Notes: generated from the sequence alone by a model not told the origin. 64,000 nt of DNA from Panax quinquefolius (GCA_020205615.1 CM035167.1:35662015-35726014); one strand, 5' to 3'; positions 33,769 through 46,226 are shown, counted from the first letter of the stretch. Made by a program: numbers and translations.

Positions 33769-34225
33769 AAAATTTTCTAGGTTTAGGCTCGGCGCCGCAG
33801 CGCTGGCTGAGCTTTGAGAAGTAGCGCCGTAGCGTGAGCTCGGGCCTTAGGTTCTGTTAATTGGCACCACAGGGCGAGAGATAACTGTTGACGTCAGGAT
33901 TTTTAGGTGTCCCTTTCCGTTACTTGTTCTTTGGTGTTCTCATTTTAGCTGAGATTTGTTTGAAAAAACAAGTGAAAAAGGTCCGACATGTATAATGTCG
34001 ATGATGGGACTGTTAAGAGTCACCAGTTGGCTTTTTAAATGGTTGTACCAACACAACCGATAAAAGGTTTGCACATTGACCCAGTTATGTGACACTGATA
34101 TACGGGTCGGCGAAATCGAGATTCATTTAGGGTCCGGGGACTTGGTTATGCGGGGGGAAGGTGTTAGGCACCCTCTGACATCCGTGTTACCACGGTGACC
34201 GCCTCTTTTCAAGAAACTATTATCT

Positions 34226-34263
<38 letters not shown>

Positions 34264-34708
34264 CAATGTGCTATTATATGAAAGTTGTGCGAGGCCTTTT
34301 TCGAACCTATATACACAGGATTTGAATTTATGTAAAAATTTAATTTTTAGCAAGATATGGCAATGATGTTTTATAAAAGAGGTTTTTCAAACCTTGATGT
34401 TCAACAGGAATTGAGACCTTTTACACTCCTATTTTTATTAAGCGATCGACTTGATTGATTTTATTTGACGAATGTGAAGCATCCGTACGAAAATAATATA
34501 TAAAAACAATGCCGATTTCCTCGTGGGTATGGAAACCATCTGAGGAAATTCAAACATTGCAGAATAATTTACAAGCTTCTTATAGCCGAAAATGTCCATC
34601 ACGGGAACCAAATCTAGATCCAATGGGATGAATCTGTGATCACATGATTCTTAGGCGCAAAGAATATTGTAATTTGTATAAAAGCAGCAAAGGTATATAT
34701 ATAAAAGT

Positions 34709-34763
<55 letters not shown>

Positions 34764-34930
34764 TGATACATGATCACCAACCACGAAGCACCTCTACGGG
34801 GGATCAGAAATATAAATAAAGCTATTAAAAGCTATCAACCGTCACGGTGGAAACTCTAGTAGGGACAAAACGTAAATAAAGCTATAAAGCAATCAACTGC
34901 CACGAAGGAACTCGAGCAGATTTAAATAAA

Positions 34931-35002
<72 letters not shown>

Positions 35003-35085
35003 CAATAAGCATATAGGATGTAAAATCCGGGCTCATCAAATATAGTTAGAACCACGCTCATATATATAAGTATATATATATACAA

Positions 35086-35131
<46 letters not shown>

Positions 35132-35191
35132 ATAAACGCACTGCATCAAAGTCTCAAGCTAAATCGAACAAAGTCCCATGCAGACAGTTAA

Positions 35192-37987
35192 TGTAAGACC
35201 CCAAATTATTAATAAATGAAATTTATTTTCCTCTATTTATTATTTTGAAATAGTAAGGGTTGATTTGATTAATGTGGATAGTTATGGGTAAAATACGCAA
35301 ATATTTGAATAAGCGAGTGGTTATAAAATATTCATTATTATCGGAGAATATTACGTTTGGTCGTGGAATATTAAATGATTGTTGGGGAATATTAAATGCA
35401 TTGACAGTGCCTTGATCTTTTGTGGGCCCCATAGCTAAAAAGCGATTGGATGAAGAAAACGACAAATATAAATTGTTTATAAATAATAAACGTAGTTATT
35501 TACAGATTATCTTGTTGGAATTGGGTGGTTAAAACACACTAATACGCGTTGTTGAGCAAGAATAGCACCGCAGTATTGCACCAATTATTGATTCTTACGT
35601 GAAGAAGGCACTACTCAATAATTATTACGATAATTACTATTCGATATTTTATTTTATTGATTCAATAATTGATGCATTGATATTTTATATTCTTCGTTGT
35701 TTCAATAAATTGTCATTACACAAGTATTTTCCATTATCGAAGCTAATAATTCATATTATCTGAATAATATTATTAGAAAACATTATTGGCAATGTCTAGA
35801 AAGTTACATCTAAGGAGAGGTTTGGTCACCTAATTACGGCGCCAAGAAGGAGAGATCCTTATTGGAAAGCCCCTCTTTCACAGGAGCGGCACGGTTGCGA
35901 TCTTGTGATTCTGTAATATTATTTGTGAATAATTAATTATTGATTTATATGATGAGGAAAATATTGATTTTATGTGGATATAGATGGAGAAAATTTTAAT
36001 GTGACAATTATTGAAAATTAATATTTTATCTTTTTACGATAAAATAATTCATTTAAATATATTATTTTAATAATATATTAGCGGTGATATTTTATAATGA
36101 ATGTGCGATATGTGAGTATATGAGGAGGAAGAGTATTTTTGTGGCATTAAATGATTAACACATGTTTTGTGTGTTGGTGGACCCCATTTCTTGAGTGAAA
36201 TTTGATTATAGCCTGTAAAATTGCGTTTGTGGATTTCGGTCAATTTCTGTTTGGAATTTGAAAAACTTCCTTCTGCAAAGTTGTAGAGAATTGAATTTCC
36301 TATAAACACTCGTGAGATTCGAATTTTCTGATTAAAGGGCTATTTATTATGAATTATTGAAGTTTCGGAGTTTCGAAATAATTGATTTTTAGGAGTTTTA
36401 ATTAATTATTTTGAGAAAAACGTTTTTGGTGAGTTTGTGAACCTCATTTAACATGTACTATGGCTGAAATCAGATTTCAAAGGTGGGATAAGGAATTTTG
36501 TTTATAAATAATATTATTATATTCAATTTTCTACTTTGGTGTTCAAAGCATTTTCCTATAAATAGGGAGCTTAGGTTAGAATTGAAAATCACACCAGAAA
36601 CTGAAGTTTTCTCTCTATTTCTCTCTTGATATTTTGAGCGTATTCGTGTGAGTATACTTTGAGTCTTGATATACGGTGCAAGTTCAAGTCATAGCCTATA
36701 TCCGGTGTTTCAACTAGAAGTACTGTCTCTCGAGGTAAAGGATGTTATTTTATTCGAAAATGATATTATTTCTTCAATATCATTATGACGAAATATTGGT
36801 TGGAAATTTTTATTAAATTTGGAACTTTTTCATGTCGGGGTTACTATTCATGAGTTACTATTCACGAGTTACTATTTATGAGTACTATTCACGAAGCGTG
36901 AAGATGTTTTTTGTAAAATTTCTATCTTTTGGTGTCGGAGTTACTATTCGCGTATATGGCACTATTCACGAATACGGCACTATTCACCGAAAAATGAAAT
37001 TTCTTCTTTTTTTCCAAAATATCTATCCTGGATACTAGCTTTGATTGTATCTATGTTTTGATCATTCTTGAATTTTACTTCACTCTGATTACTTATGAAG
37101 TATTTTTGAACTTGGATTGTTTAAAATACGAATCCTTAATATTTGTTCTTTTGTTTCACTGGATTCGTTTCCTTTAAAATATTTTTCATCATCCTCGGTC
37201 CTAAATGATGATATTACTTAATATCTTTGGCCTGTAGTGCAAAGATGAATGATTTCTTGATGAATATCTTTGGCCCGTAGTGCAAAGATGAGCAGCGTTG
37301 AGATGAACACGATTGGTCGATTAATATCTTTGGCCGTAGTGCAAAGATGAGCAGTGTTTAGATGAACATGACCCGGTGATGAATATCTTTGGCACTGTAG
37401 TGCAAAGATGAATATTTGATTCGGATATATATTGATTGATGTTACAGGATAAAATATCGACGATGAACTTTTAAATTCATATATAGAAGATAGTAGTTTG
37501 CATTCTCTATTTAACTCTTCTAATGAATTATTATTTCATTGCGAAGATTGATTTAAAAGCTGGTTGTCTATTGTATTACATTAGATTTTTTTTCCTGTTG
37601 GAGACTAACGATAATTTGTTGTATATTATCTTAGTCATAATATTCTTTACTGGGCTAGTTGAGCTCACCCTTTTCCTTTTTGTTCCATTTTTCTTCTCAG
37701 GAGGCGAGAATGTAGCGAGTACGAGTCGGGGTATGGAATGATGGTTATAGATAGAGTTGTTTAGTAGTCCTCACCATTTTTATAAAATAATGTATAAATA
37801 ATTTTGATGAGGATTTATTTGGGTATGTATATTGTCTAGAAGACAATAATTGTATTTAAACTCACAGTATATATGTTATCGTATTTTGCACGACAAATGT
37901 ATTAATAAAGTTGTAGTTATTTCTGTACCATGTATTTGGCGACTCAGAATGGGTTGGATGGAATGGACCTATTTTGGGGGCATCACA
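35192..37987 (+). mobile_element. S: solo LTR of a K-like family
   Basis: A single 2,796-base LTR, TGTAAGACCCCA to TTTGGGGGCATCACA, with a perfect GTTAA duplication (35187-35191, 37988-37992). Both ends match the K LTR read on its own strand, including the segment with GGCGACTCA near the 3' end. TATAAATAG lies at 36553-36561. ACTATTCACGA-type repeats occur at 36840-36990 and a repeat around ATCTTTGGC at 37221-37415. The frame at 37523-37741 is inside the LTR and not a gene. Confidence 0.93.
37221..37415 (+). repeat. Tandem repeat in S (ATATCTTTGGCC unit)
   Basis: Four copies of a core ATATCTTTGGCC-GTAGTGCAAAGATGA with spacers of about 20-35 bases. Each core holds the complementary pair ATCTTTG and CAAAGAT, so each can form a hairpin. 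The K LTRs have a related set on the other strand (about 54310-54555 and 61720-61960). Confidence 0.8.
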
Positions 37988-38080
37988 GTTAATATATATA
38001 AGTATATATATATATTAAAGCAGTAAATGCTCCAGACCGAAGTCTAGGCTCATCGAACAAAGTCTGACAGACAGTTAATA

Positions 38081-38139
<59 letters not shown>

Positions 38140-38315
38140 GTAGTAAACACTCCAGACCGAAGTCTAGGCTCAATTTAGGCATAAGTCGATAATGTTAGTC
38201 AATATATATAAATATATAATATATATATATACAGACTAGAATGAAACCATGGACCGAAGTCCGGGCAAAAGCAAGCAACACGACTCTCAACGTATAGAAG
38301 GGTGTGTGCAAAGAT

Positions 38316-39272
38316 GATCTTTGTCTAGACACCTGAGGAGACCCAGTCCTGCATCTCTTTTGTATAGCGCATCTCCACTCAGGTAGAACTTCATAGCAAG
38401 CAGATGGATCCGCCTTTTCTTAGTTAGGCTCGCCTCATCGGGTGTAGATCCATCTCACAGATATTCCTTGATATACTGATACCAAGGAGGTTGGATGGGA
38501 GGTAGCTCATCCGATACTTCTCCAACGTAATTCCCATAGGCTGGGGCCTTGGGCAGGGAAATTGTGACGCTTGGCAAGTGTTCCTTGTCTGATATATGAA
38601 TCAAGGAGGCCAGGGTTGCTAATGCATCCGCAAAGTCATTCCTATTAAGAGGAACATGTAGAAAGGAGATTTCTTCGAACTCCAAAGCCATCTTTAAGAC
38701 CTGCCGATGGTAAGGCAACAAGTGTAGTTCCTTGGTATTATAGACTCCGGTGGATTGTCTGATTACCAACTCTGAATCTCCAAGGACAGTTAACCACTTG
38801 ATGCCCATTGAACGGGCAAGTTTTAGCCCATGAGGGCGACCTTCATACTTTCGGTAGTATTGTTGGTCGCGATAAAGCGTAATTTAACGACAACGAGATA
38901 CTGCTCCCCCGTATCAGATATTAGAATTGCTCCAGCTCTAGAGCCTTCCATATTAACAGCTCCATCGAAATACATCTTCCATGATTGGCGTGAATTGTAC
39001 TGATGGTGTTGCTGCACTGTCATTACTCCTTCATCGGGGAAATATGTTTCCAAGGGTTTAAAATCCTCTGAAGGTGCGGAGGCCAGTTGATCCGCGATTC
39101 CTTGACCTCTGATGGACTTTTGAGTCACATATACGTTGTCAAATTGTTGTAGGATCAACTGCCATCTGGACAGTCGACAATTCAACATGGGTTTGTTGAA
39201 CACGTACTTGAGAGGATCCATGCGGGATATGAGATGGGTTGTGTGACCATGTAGGTAATGCTGTAACCTCAT
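38316..39272 (-). pseudogene. pol: Tat pol: RNase H and second, archaeal-type RNase H
   Basis: At 39272-38823 the frame shows the end of the regular RNase H (Pro-Leu-Lys-Tyr-Val-Phe-Asn-Lys-Pro), then Met-Tyr-Phe-Asp-Gly-Ala-Val-Asn, the first-Asp motif of a second RNase H, and Ala-Thr-Asn-Asn-Thr-Thr-Glu. After a stop, 38808-38455 gives Gly-Asp-Ser-Glu-Leu-Val (next catalytic Asp) and Asn-Asp-Phe-Ala-Asp-Ala-Leu-Ala-Thr-Leu. The pattern FDG, TNN..E, GDS, N..AD is that of archaeal-type RNase H in plant Tat/Ogre elements. Beyond 38455 a broken linker (Leu-Leu-Arg-Cys-Leu-Asp type) runs into the LTR near 38315; integrase never begins. Confidence 0.85.
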
Positions 39273-39485
39273 GGAAGCCTATGCTAAAGCACAACACGTC
39301 TTTTCGATCAGAGTGTACTTGTGTTCACTGTTGCTGAACCTTTTGCTGAGGTAATAGATAGCTCGTTCTTGGCCTCTATCGTCTTTCTATCCCAACATAC
39401 AGCCCATGGCATTGTCACTTATGGACAGGTACATGAACAGGGGAACATCATCCTTGGGTGGTACCAAGATAGGAGCTTTGACTAG

Positions 39486-40776
39486 CTATTTCTTGATTGT
39501 AAGGAAGGCATTCTGGCACTCATCATTCCATTTCATGGAGGAGTTCTTCCTTAATAACTTGAAGATTGGCTCACGGAGTTCTTTGTGAGTTGGGAGATAA
39601 ACATCTTGATGAAGTTGATCCTTCCCAAAATCCCCGTATTTCCTTCTCTGTCTGAGGAATGGGCATTTTTGTGATGGCTTGGATTTTGGTAGGATCCAGC
39701 TCAATCCCTTTGTGGTTGACTAGAAATCCTAGCAACTTGCCTGACTTGACGCCAAAGGCGCACTTTGCTGGATTCAACTATAAGTTGTACTTACGCAACT
39801 TGTTGAACAACTTTCTGAGATGGTCTAGATGGTCATTCTCCTTCTGGGACTTGAAAATGATGTCATCCACGTAGATCTCAATCTCTTTATGCATTAAGAC
39901 GTGAAAAAGAGCCATCATAGCTCGTTGATAGGTAGCTCCAGCATTGATGAGGCCGAATGAGAACCGTCTATAGCAAAATATTCCCCAAGGAGTGATGAAA
40001 GCAGTCTTCTCACGATCTTCCTTGGCAACCATGATCTGATGGTACCCCGCAAAGCAATCATGAAAGGAGTACATGTCGTATTGCGCAGTATTGTCAATGA
40101 GAATGTAGATATATAGCACGGGAAAGCTATCTTTTAAGCAAGCTTTGTTCAAGTCCTGGTAATCCACACAAACTGGCACCTTCCCTCCAGGTTTAGGTAT
40201 GGGCACGATATTGGATATCCATTCAGGATATGTAGACACTATGATGATGTCGGCTTGAAATTGTTTCACAATTTCTTCTTTCACCTTTAAACTCCACTCA
40301 AGTTTCAATCGCATGAGCTTTTGCTTGACTGGCTTAAATCCCTCTTTAATGGGATGGCGATGAAGGACAATGTCAGCAGACAAACCCACCATGTCTTCAT
40401 GAGACCATGCAAACACATCTTGGAATTGGGTTAATAGCGTAACCATGTCATTCCGTTGGTTTGGGGTAAGGTTCAAACCAATCTGGATTAACTTAGGGCT
40501 TTCTAAGGTTCCGAGATTGAAAGAAGTGGTTTGATCAAGGTTAGGTTTGGGTTTGTCTCTGACCCATTCTTGAATTTCTGGAGGCACCTCAATGACATCC
40601 TGGAGATCCATCAAGGCTGAATTCATCTCTACATCAAAGGTACAATCCTTGTGTAGGAGAGGCAACTTATCCGCAAGTACAGGCACATCTAAATTTAGAG
40701 TCCTGAAACAAAATATGATTTCACTTAGTATATATGAAATGCGTTGATCATACACAATATTAGCATATACTGGCAA
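39486..40776 (-). pseudogene. pol: Tat pol: reverse transcriptase
   Basis: A 332-codon frame (40776-39778) carries the polymerase fingers and palm: Asp-Val-Phe-Ala-Trp-Ser, Pro-Ile-Pro-Lys-Pro-Gly-Gly-Lys, Val-Asp-Tyr-Gln-Asp-Leu-Asn-Lys-Ala, Phe-Ala-Gly-Tyr-His-Gln, Tyr-Arg-Arg-Phe-Ser-Phe-Gly-Leu and the catalytic Tyr-Val-Asp-Asp. It continues after a stop (39777-39571) with Asn-Pro-Ala-Lys-Cys-Ala-Phe-Gly-Val and in another frame to 39486. The Asp-Leu-Asn-Lys-Ala and Asn-Ala-Gly-Ala-Thr-Tyr-Gln-Arg forms differ from the chromovirus sequences in F and K and fit the Tat lineage. Confidence 0.9.
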
Positions 40777-40850
40777 AATAAACTGCTAATACTGTATAGA
40801 AAAGTAAGCAGTTATTGTATCTACATGGCAGAAAAGAATTTCTGCCCGCT

Positions 40851-41633
40851 TTACCCTTGTCGACCAAAGCAAGGAATGTTGTTCCAATTGGTAAGGGTAA
40901 AGTCCGGGTGGACCGCATTGATGGAGGGATTGTCATCATCCTCTTTGTCCCGAATGATGGCCATTACATCAGGGCAATCATCGTCTGGGGTGTACCTGTT
41001 GGTATGTTCATTATGGACAATGATGCGCATGCCCAACATTATTCGGACAACGTTTTCCTTGATTCTCCGCTCCTCTTCTTCGATTGCGGGATCTGGAATA
41101 ACAATTTTCTTTTCCTCCACCGATTTTAGCTTAGGAAATAACATGGCCATGACATTGGCTGGCACCTTTACTGGAGGTTGTGCGGACTCAGAGTTTGAAG
41201 GCGAAGACGAACGCCGCATGGTTAAAGCTGAAGGAATCTGTTGATGCTTATGAGGATTCCTGTGACTAGAGCTGGCAGAATAGCCTAATCCAGCTGTTCC
41301 AACTTGCTTGGTTAATCGAATGGGATACTGGATACCCTTGCCATCTTTACCCAACCCTTGTCCTGGCATATGTTCCAACGACATCATTTCTTGAGTATCT
41401 GACATCACCTCAGCAGAAATGTGGGGTTTGGGCAATGGTGCTCCAATAGCGTGGTATTGGGAGTTGCTTATTTCCAAAGCATGAAAACTGACTGGCTCTA
41501 CGTCTGCATCTGTATTGATGAACGGCACGTCCCCGCGTGGAGGACACTCCAGCTCAGCGTTGACTGTGACCAGGCTATTGTTGATAATGTACTTCAATTG
41601 TCGGTGAAGGGTAGAGGGGACTGCCTCTGCCAT
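40851..41633 (-). pseudogene. Tat polyprotein linker with G-patch-like segment
   Basis: An open frame of 260 codons between protease and reverse transcriptase. Near the middle it reads Met-Pro-Gly-Gln-Gly-Leu-Gly-Lys, then Gly-Thr-Ala-Gly-Leu-Gly-Tyr, the Gly-rich spacing seen between protease and polymerase in Tat/Ogre polyproteins and likened to a G-patch. G-patch segments bind nucleic acid or helicases in other proteins; a role here is not established. The last third ends Asp-Phe-Thr-Leu-Thr-Asn-Trp-Asn, joining the polymerase part after a gap at 40777-40850. Confidence 0.65.
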
Positions 41634-41645
41634 GTGGATCCATGG

Positions 41646-42107
41646 TCATCCCAAGAGTAGGTTGTATCCCGAATCTATCTTGAGCACATGGAAGGATACG
41701 CAGAATGTTTGAGGGCCAATTTCGATTGGCAGCTCAATTACTCCAACCGAGTTACGGCGGGCTCCATCAAAAGCTTTGATGATAGTATGGCTACTCCGAA
41801 TTCGGTTGAGATTGATATTCATCTTCACCAAGGTGGCATATAGGCAGATATTCAGATATGAACCTCCATCTATTAATACTCCAGCCACCATGTATCCGGA
41901 GGATAAGACCGTAATGTGCAACGGTTTGCAGTGACTGGTCCCTTCGGATGGTATGTCATCATCAGTGAAGGATATCACATTGTTGTTGAAAATGTGATCA
42001 ACCATGTGTTGAAACTTTTCTGTATCCACTAATGTCGGGAGATAGGCTTCTTCTAGAACCTTTAACAAGACCTTCCGGTGATTCTCAGAGGTTAGGACCA
42101 AGTCCAA
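41646..42107 (-). pseudogene. pol: Tat aspartic protease
   Basis: A 153-codon frame with the retropepsin fold signature: Gly-Val-Leu-Ile-Asp-Gly-Gly-Ser (active-site Asp, where family members usually have Asp-Asn/Gly-Gly-Ser), Ile-Lys-Ala-Phe-Asp-Gly, Gly-Val-Ile-Glu-Leu-Pro and the closing Tyr-Asn-Leu-Leu-Leu-Gly. The next codon after the open stretch is a stop; the usual Arg-Pro-Trp-Ile-His continuation is broken there. It would cleave the polyprotein during particle maturation. Confidence 0.8.
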
Positions 42108-42110
42108 AAT

Positions 42111-42869
42111 TTATATTTGTGGTGGAGCTTCCTTCAAGCTTAAAACCACTGAGGCTTCATTATGACCCACAACGCGGAGAAATTTTTCAATCTTCTCCAT
42201 GGGTATTTTCCCCTTTGATTTGGTGGTGGGGTTCATAACCCGATGGGGAAGATACAATGGATTTTCCTTCATCACTGCAACAGTGGTATGTGAGGTGGAT
42301 CCTTCACCTTCTCCATAATTCCACGGAACCTTACGCAAGCTAACAATAGGATATTGTGCTCTGCATGTTAAGTTGATTGGCTCGGGAACGGCCACTTTCA
42401 AAGGATTGTTTCCTCCTTTGAGCTGAATTATCGGTGTTGTGAGCAAAGTATTAATCCCTTCAACTTCAGTAGATATTACTGCTACCACAATTTTCCACTT
42501 AGTAGGGCCTGCATTCTCACTTGCACGTAACACAGTGTCGTTATCTGCCAAGCGCAGTACACCAATGTCGATTAGATTTTGAATAAGGTGGCGGAGTGCC
42601 CAACATTCTTCTGTGTTGTGACCGCGAGACTGGGAGTGGTATTGACATACTCCATCAGAGATGTACCGTCCCGAACGGGGGTTGATTGTAGGTAGAAGGG
42701 AACTGATCCTTCCTTCATTGATTAACATGTGAAGGATTTCTTCCATGGGTTGGCCCAAATAGGTGAATTCACGTTTGTTGCCGAAATCCTGACGGGCTTT
42801 AGCATTTGCTCTCTTCGTCACTTTGTCTTCTAGCATTTCATTTTCTGAAAGTGACGAGGGAATATTCAT
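42111..42869 (-). pseudogene. gag: Tat Gag C-terminal part, zinc-knuckle module 2
   Basis: A 252-codon frame. Residues about 36-115 carry the module Phe-Thr-Tyr-Leu-Gly...Ile-Leu-His-Met-Leu...Ser-Leu-Leu, then Cys-Gln-Tyr-His...Gly-His...Cys-Trp-Ala-Leu (Cys-His-His-Cys zinc-binding pattern), followed by Ile-Gln-Asn-Leu-Ile-Asp. A related module lies just upstream (43476 to about 43140). The C-terminal half is low in motifs and leads into protease. Confidence 0.7.
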
Positions 42870-43139
42870 GATGATTGGTAGGAGGTGGCATGCTCTGGCC
42901 GATTAATTCTTTGAGTCACTTGATCTTTGATAAGTCACCGCCCGCATGATTGCTTTCAATTTGTTTGCCGAGAGCTTTGATCTTTCGTTCCATTGTGAAT
43001 TGGAACTTGGCATAATCCCATCTATCATCACCATCTTTGAGGGTCTGGGAGGAATCACAGCTGAAGTTGGAACTTTGTCCACTGCTCCAATTAATTATGT
43101 TGACCTCTTCTTCTTTGTGTTGAGGAAGAGGGTTGTCTT

Positions 43140-43476
43140 GTACATGAGGCTAATCGGGTTTTGTGACTACGATCTCCCCGTTGTCTATTAAATCCTGGAT
43201 CTTGTGTTTCAATGCCCAACAATCCTGAGTATCTTGTCAAGGTGCCCCAGCATGATAAGCACATTTCCTAGCAGCATTAAAACCCCGTCCATTAGGGCTG
43301 GCTGGTGAAAGAAGATGCGTAATTTTCTTCTGTGTTGTTAGAAGATTAAGAATGTTCTCGAGGGTATCCCCTAAGGGTGTAAACACTTGATGGTTTTTTA
43401 CTTCTCCACCTTTTGGTACTGGAGGGTTTGCAGACTGTGCTGGAAAGGGAGGGTAGTTTCTCCTTTGAATAGGCAT
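43140..43476 (-). pseudogene. gag: Tat Gag zinc-knuckle module 1
   Basis: Open from 43476 to 43237 and, past a TGA, readable on to about 43140. It shows Phe-Thr-Pro-Leu-Gly...Ile-Leu-Asn-Leu-Leu...His-Leu-Leu, then Cys-Ala-Tyr-His-Ala-Gly-Ala-Pro, the stop, and Asp-Thr-Gln-Asp-Cys-Trp-Ala-Leu-Lys-His, Ile-Gln-Asp-Leu-Ile-Asp. The order equals module 2 at 42111-42869, so the two look like an old tandem duplication inside Gag. Confidence 0.65.
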
Positions 43477-43662
43477 GTTTTGATTGCCTTTTTGCCCCTA
43501 TAGTATTAGGGAAATATCCTCTTCTTTCTTTTTATGGACCCTCTAGGGGTTGTTCCCATAATTTCCAGATTGGATATGATCAGCAACAGCTTTGAGTGCG
43601 GCTAGGTCTTGAATCTTTCCTGATTTTAATCCCATTTCAGCCATCTCCCCATGTTTAACCAT

Positions 43663-44242
43663 TTAAGAAAATGGTTTGCTTATGCCGGCTAAAACTCTCT
43701 CATAGAAGGGAGCTTCTTGTATATCTATGAATGTCATGACCATTTCTGATTCTGACATGGCAGGACTAACTTGGGCAGCCATGCATCTCCACCTCTGGGC
43801 ATACTCTGAAAGACTCGTTGGACTGTTTCTTGATCTTGGTAATTTGGTACCGATCAGGAGCCATTTGAGTTTGAAAAATGAATTGAGTGAGGAAGGCATG
43901 TGCTAGCTCTTCCCAGCTGTGGATTTTGAAGTTGTCTAATCGTGTGTACCACGAACGGGCTTCACCAATTAGACTTTTTTGGAACAATTGCATTCTGAGT
44001 TTTTCATCCTCTGCATAGGATCCCAGTTCTCTAATAAATACTTTTAAATGTGTATAAGGATCCCCTAACCCGTCATATTTTTTGAAGTTAGGAGTTTTAA
44101 ATTTTTCTGGATAGTGAACACCAGGAAAAATACATAGATTAGCATATGAAACACTCCCGTGTGTTCCAATTCCTTTGATGTCACCATTGTCTGGATCTCC
44201 AGTGGAATGGGCAACATCATGAGTTTTGTTGGTCGTATCCAA
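43663..44242 (-). pseudogene. gag: Tat Gag N-terminal/core domain
   Basis: Frame 44242-43766 contains Pro-Glu-Lys-Phe-Lys-Thr-Pro-Asn-Phe...Tyr-Asp-Gly, Asp-Pro-Tyr-Thr-His-Leu, Phe-Gln-Lys-Ser-Leu, Ala-Arg-Ser-Trp-Tyr and a Trp-Glu-Glu-Leu-Ala block: the typical plant gypsy Gag core. A frameshift near 43830 moves the rest to 43899-43663 (Glu-Tyr-Ala-Gln-Arg-Trp-Arg, and Phe-Tyr-Glu-Arg). It would form the particle shell. Confidence 0.85.
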
Positions 44243-45149
44243 CTATGGCTCTAGTATGGTAATGACCGAAATTCCTCCTTGTGTGGAGGGCTCAGTATGT
44301 ACGGGTATTTTCTGACCCTGTGTAGACTGGTGTAAGTCTTTTAATAGAACAGCCAAATCTGTAATCTATTTGCTTAACCCATCGAATTCTTTGCCAGAAA
44401 CGGGATAAAGTTCAGTCTGGTCGGATGACGACAAGATTGACTGTAGGCATGTTGCCTTTTTAGACTTTGACCGAGTAGTAGGTCTGATTGATTCCCTGCG
44501 AAAGACTGGCATAGTTTAGTCCTTAGGGAAGGTGTATAATGACATGCTATATGATGTGTCCATTTTAGGAATTTTATCCTGCAAAACGGGAGTCAGCTGT
44601 TTGGAGCATTACATGGAGATATATATGGAATGAAATTACAAGTAACTATGTTTACAAGTAATTAATATGAGAGCATGAAGAGACTTTCCTTCGTTTGGGT
44701 TTATCAGAGGCTGACCTATCTTAGGTTACTCTCGCGGCTTTTTGGCATGAAGGTTCCCAAATCATCGCAATCTACTAGACGGGAAGTTAATCTGGTCTTT
44801 CAACTGGAGCGAATTTGGGTGGTGCCTTTCCTGAGCCTCGGAGAATTAGTCTTCTCACGAGTCCAATAATCAAACACCGACGGGATAGCCTCCTGGTGGA
44901 GGGACCACACAACATACATTCACATACATCGCGTCTCACCGTATGAAATTATGACATGTGCGAAGCACTAATAGTATAAGCAGTTTATAGTGCGAAGCAC
45001 TAACATCACACGCAAATATGATGCGAAGCACTAAGCTCAAACAAGACATGCATTCGTACACATTCATCCAATGTAAATGCAACATCCACACACAAGCATA
45101 TAACAGTTTTGAAAAGATTGAAATAGCAGCCTAAGTCCTCTTACTGGAG
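44243..45149 (-). other. Tat leader between primer site and Gag
   Basis: About 0.9 kb without a convincing gene; a 64-codon frame at 44675-44869 on the plus strand has no features. A short repeat with core TGCGAAGCACTA occurs at about 44957, 44991 and 45022. Confidence 0.6.
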
Positions 45150-45169
45150 TCCCCAGCAGAGTCGCCACC
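45150..45169 (-). other. Tat primer binding site
   Basis: Read on the minus strand, GGTGGCGACTCTGCTGGGGA follows the LTR end directly. GGCGACTCTGCTGGGGA-type sites are seen in Tat/Ogre elements. The exact tRNA (possibly tRNA-Arg) I cannot settle from here. Confidence 0.7.
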
Positions 45170-45966
45170 TGTCGACGTCGGGAATTTTAGGTGTCCCTTT
45201 CCGTTACTTGTTCTTTGGTGTTCTCATTTTAGGTGAGATTTGTTTAAAAAAACAAGTGAAAAAGGTCCAACATGTATAATGTCGACGATGGGACTATTAA
45301 GAGTCGCCAGTTGGTTTTTTAAATGGTTGTACCAACACAACCGAGAAAAGGTTTGCACATTGACCCAGTGATGTGAAACTGACATACGGGTCGGCGAAAC
45401 CGAGATTCATTTAGGGTCCGGGGACTTGGTTATGCAGGGGGAAGGTGTTAGGCACCCCCCGACATCCAAGTAACCACGGTGACCGCCTCTTTTCAAGAAA
45501 CTATTATCTAAGTGTATGTGTGTGTGTGTGTGTGGGTCAATGTGTTATTCTATTAAAGTTGTGCGAGCCCTCTTTCGAACCTATATACACTGGATTTGAA
45601 TTTATGTAAAAATTCAGTTTTTAGCAAGATATGGCAATGATGTTTTATAAAAGAGGTTTTTCAAACCCTGATGCTCAATAGGAATTGAGACCTTTTACAC
45701 TCCCATTTTTATTAAGCGATCGGCTTAATTGATTTTATTTGACGAATGCGAAGCATCCGTATGAAAATAATATATAAAAATAATGCCGATTTCCTCGTGG
45801 GTATGAAAACCATCTGAGGAAATTCAAACATCGCAAAATAATTTACAAGCTACTTATAGCTGAAAATGTCCATCACGGGAACCGAATCTAGATCCAATGG
45901 GATGAATCTGTGATCACATGATTCCTAGGCGCACAGAATATTACAATTTGTATAAAAACAATAAGT

Positions 45967-46011
<45 letters not shown>

Positions 46012-46169
46012 CAACCACGAAGCACCACAATGGGGGATCAGAAATATAAATAAAGCTATTAAAAGCTATCAACCGTCACGGAGGAAAATCCAGTAGGGAC
46101 AAAACGTAAATAAAGCTATAAAGCGATCAACTGCCACGAAGGGAACTCCAGGCAGGACGAAATAAATAA

Positions 46170-46226
<57 letters not shown>

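Larger units (their letters stand above)
33886..38315 (-). repeat. Tat 3' LTR, truncated, carrying solo LTR S
   Basis: From TGTTGACGTC it follows the other LTR (45170 on) through a TG repeat (34228-34260), TA-repeat blocks (34709-34761, 34933-34998, 35083-35125, 38082-38134) and a GCAAAGATGA at about 38307-38316, where it switches to coding sequence. Without S it is about 1.6 kb against 2.8 kb for the full copy. Open frames at 34123, 34882 and nearby are repeat artefacts. Confidence 0.85.

Noticed and set aside
34228..34260. TG repeat as a possible regulatory element
   Set aside because: A simple microsatellite in the Tat LTR, shorter in the other copy (45515-45535).
37523..37741. 72-codon hydrophobic frame in solo LTR S
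   Set aside because: Thymine-rich LTR sequence giving Phe/Leu/Ile; not conserved in the K LTRs.
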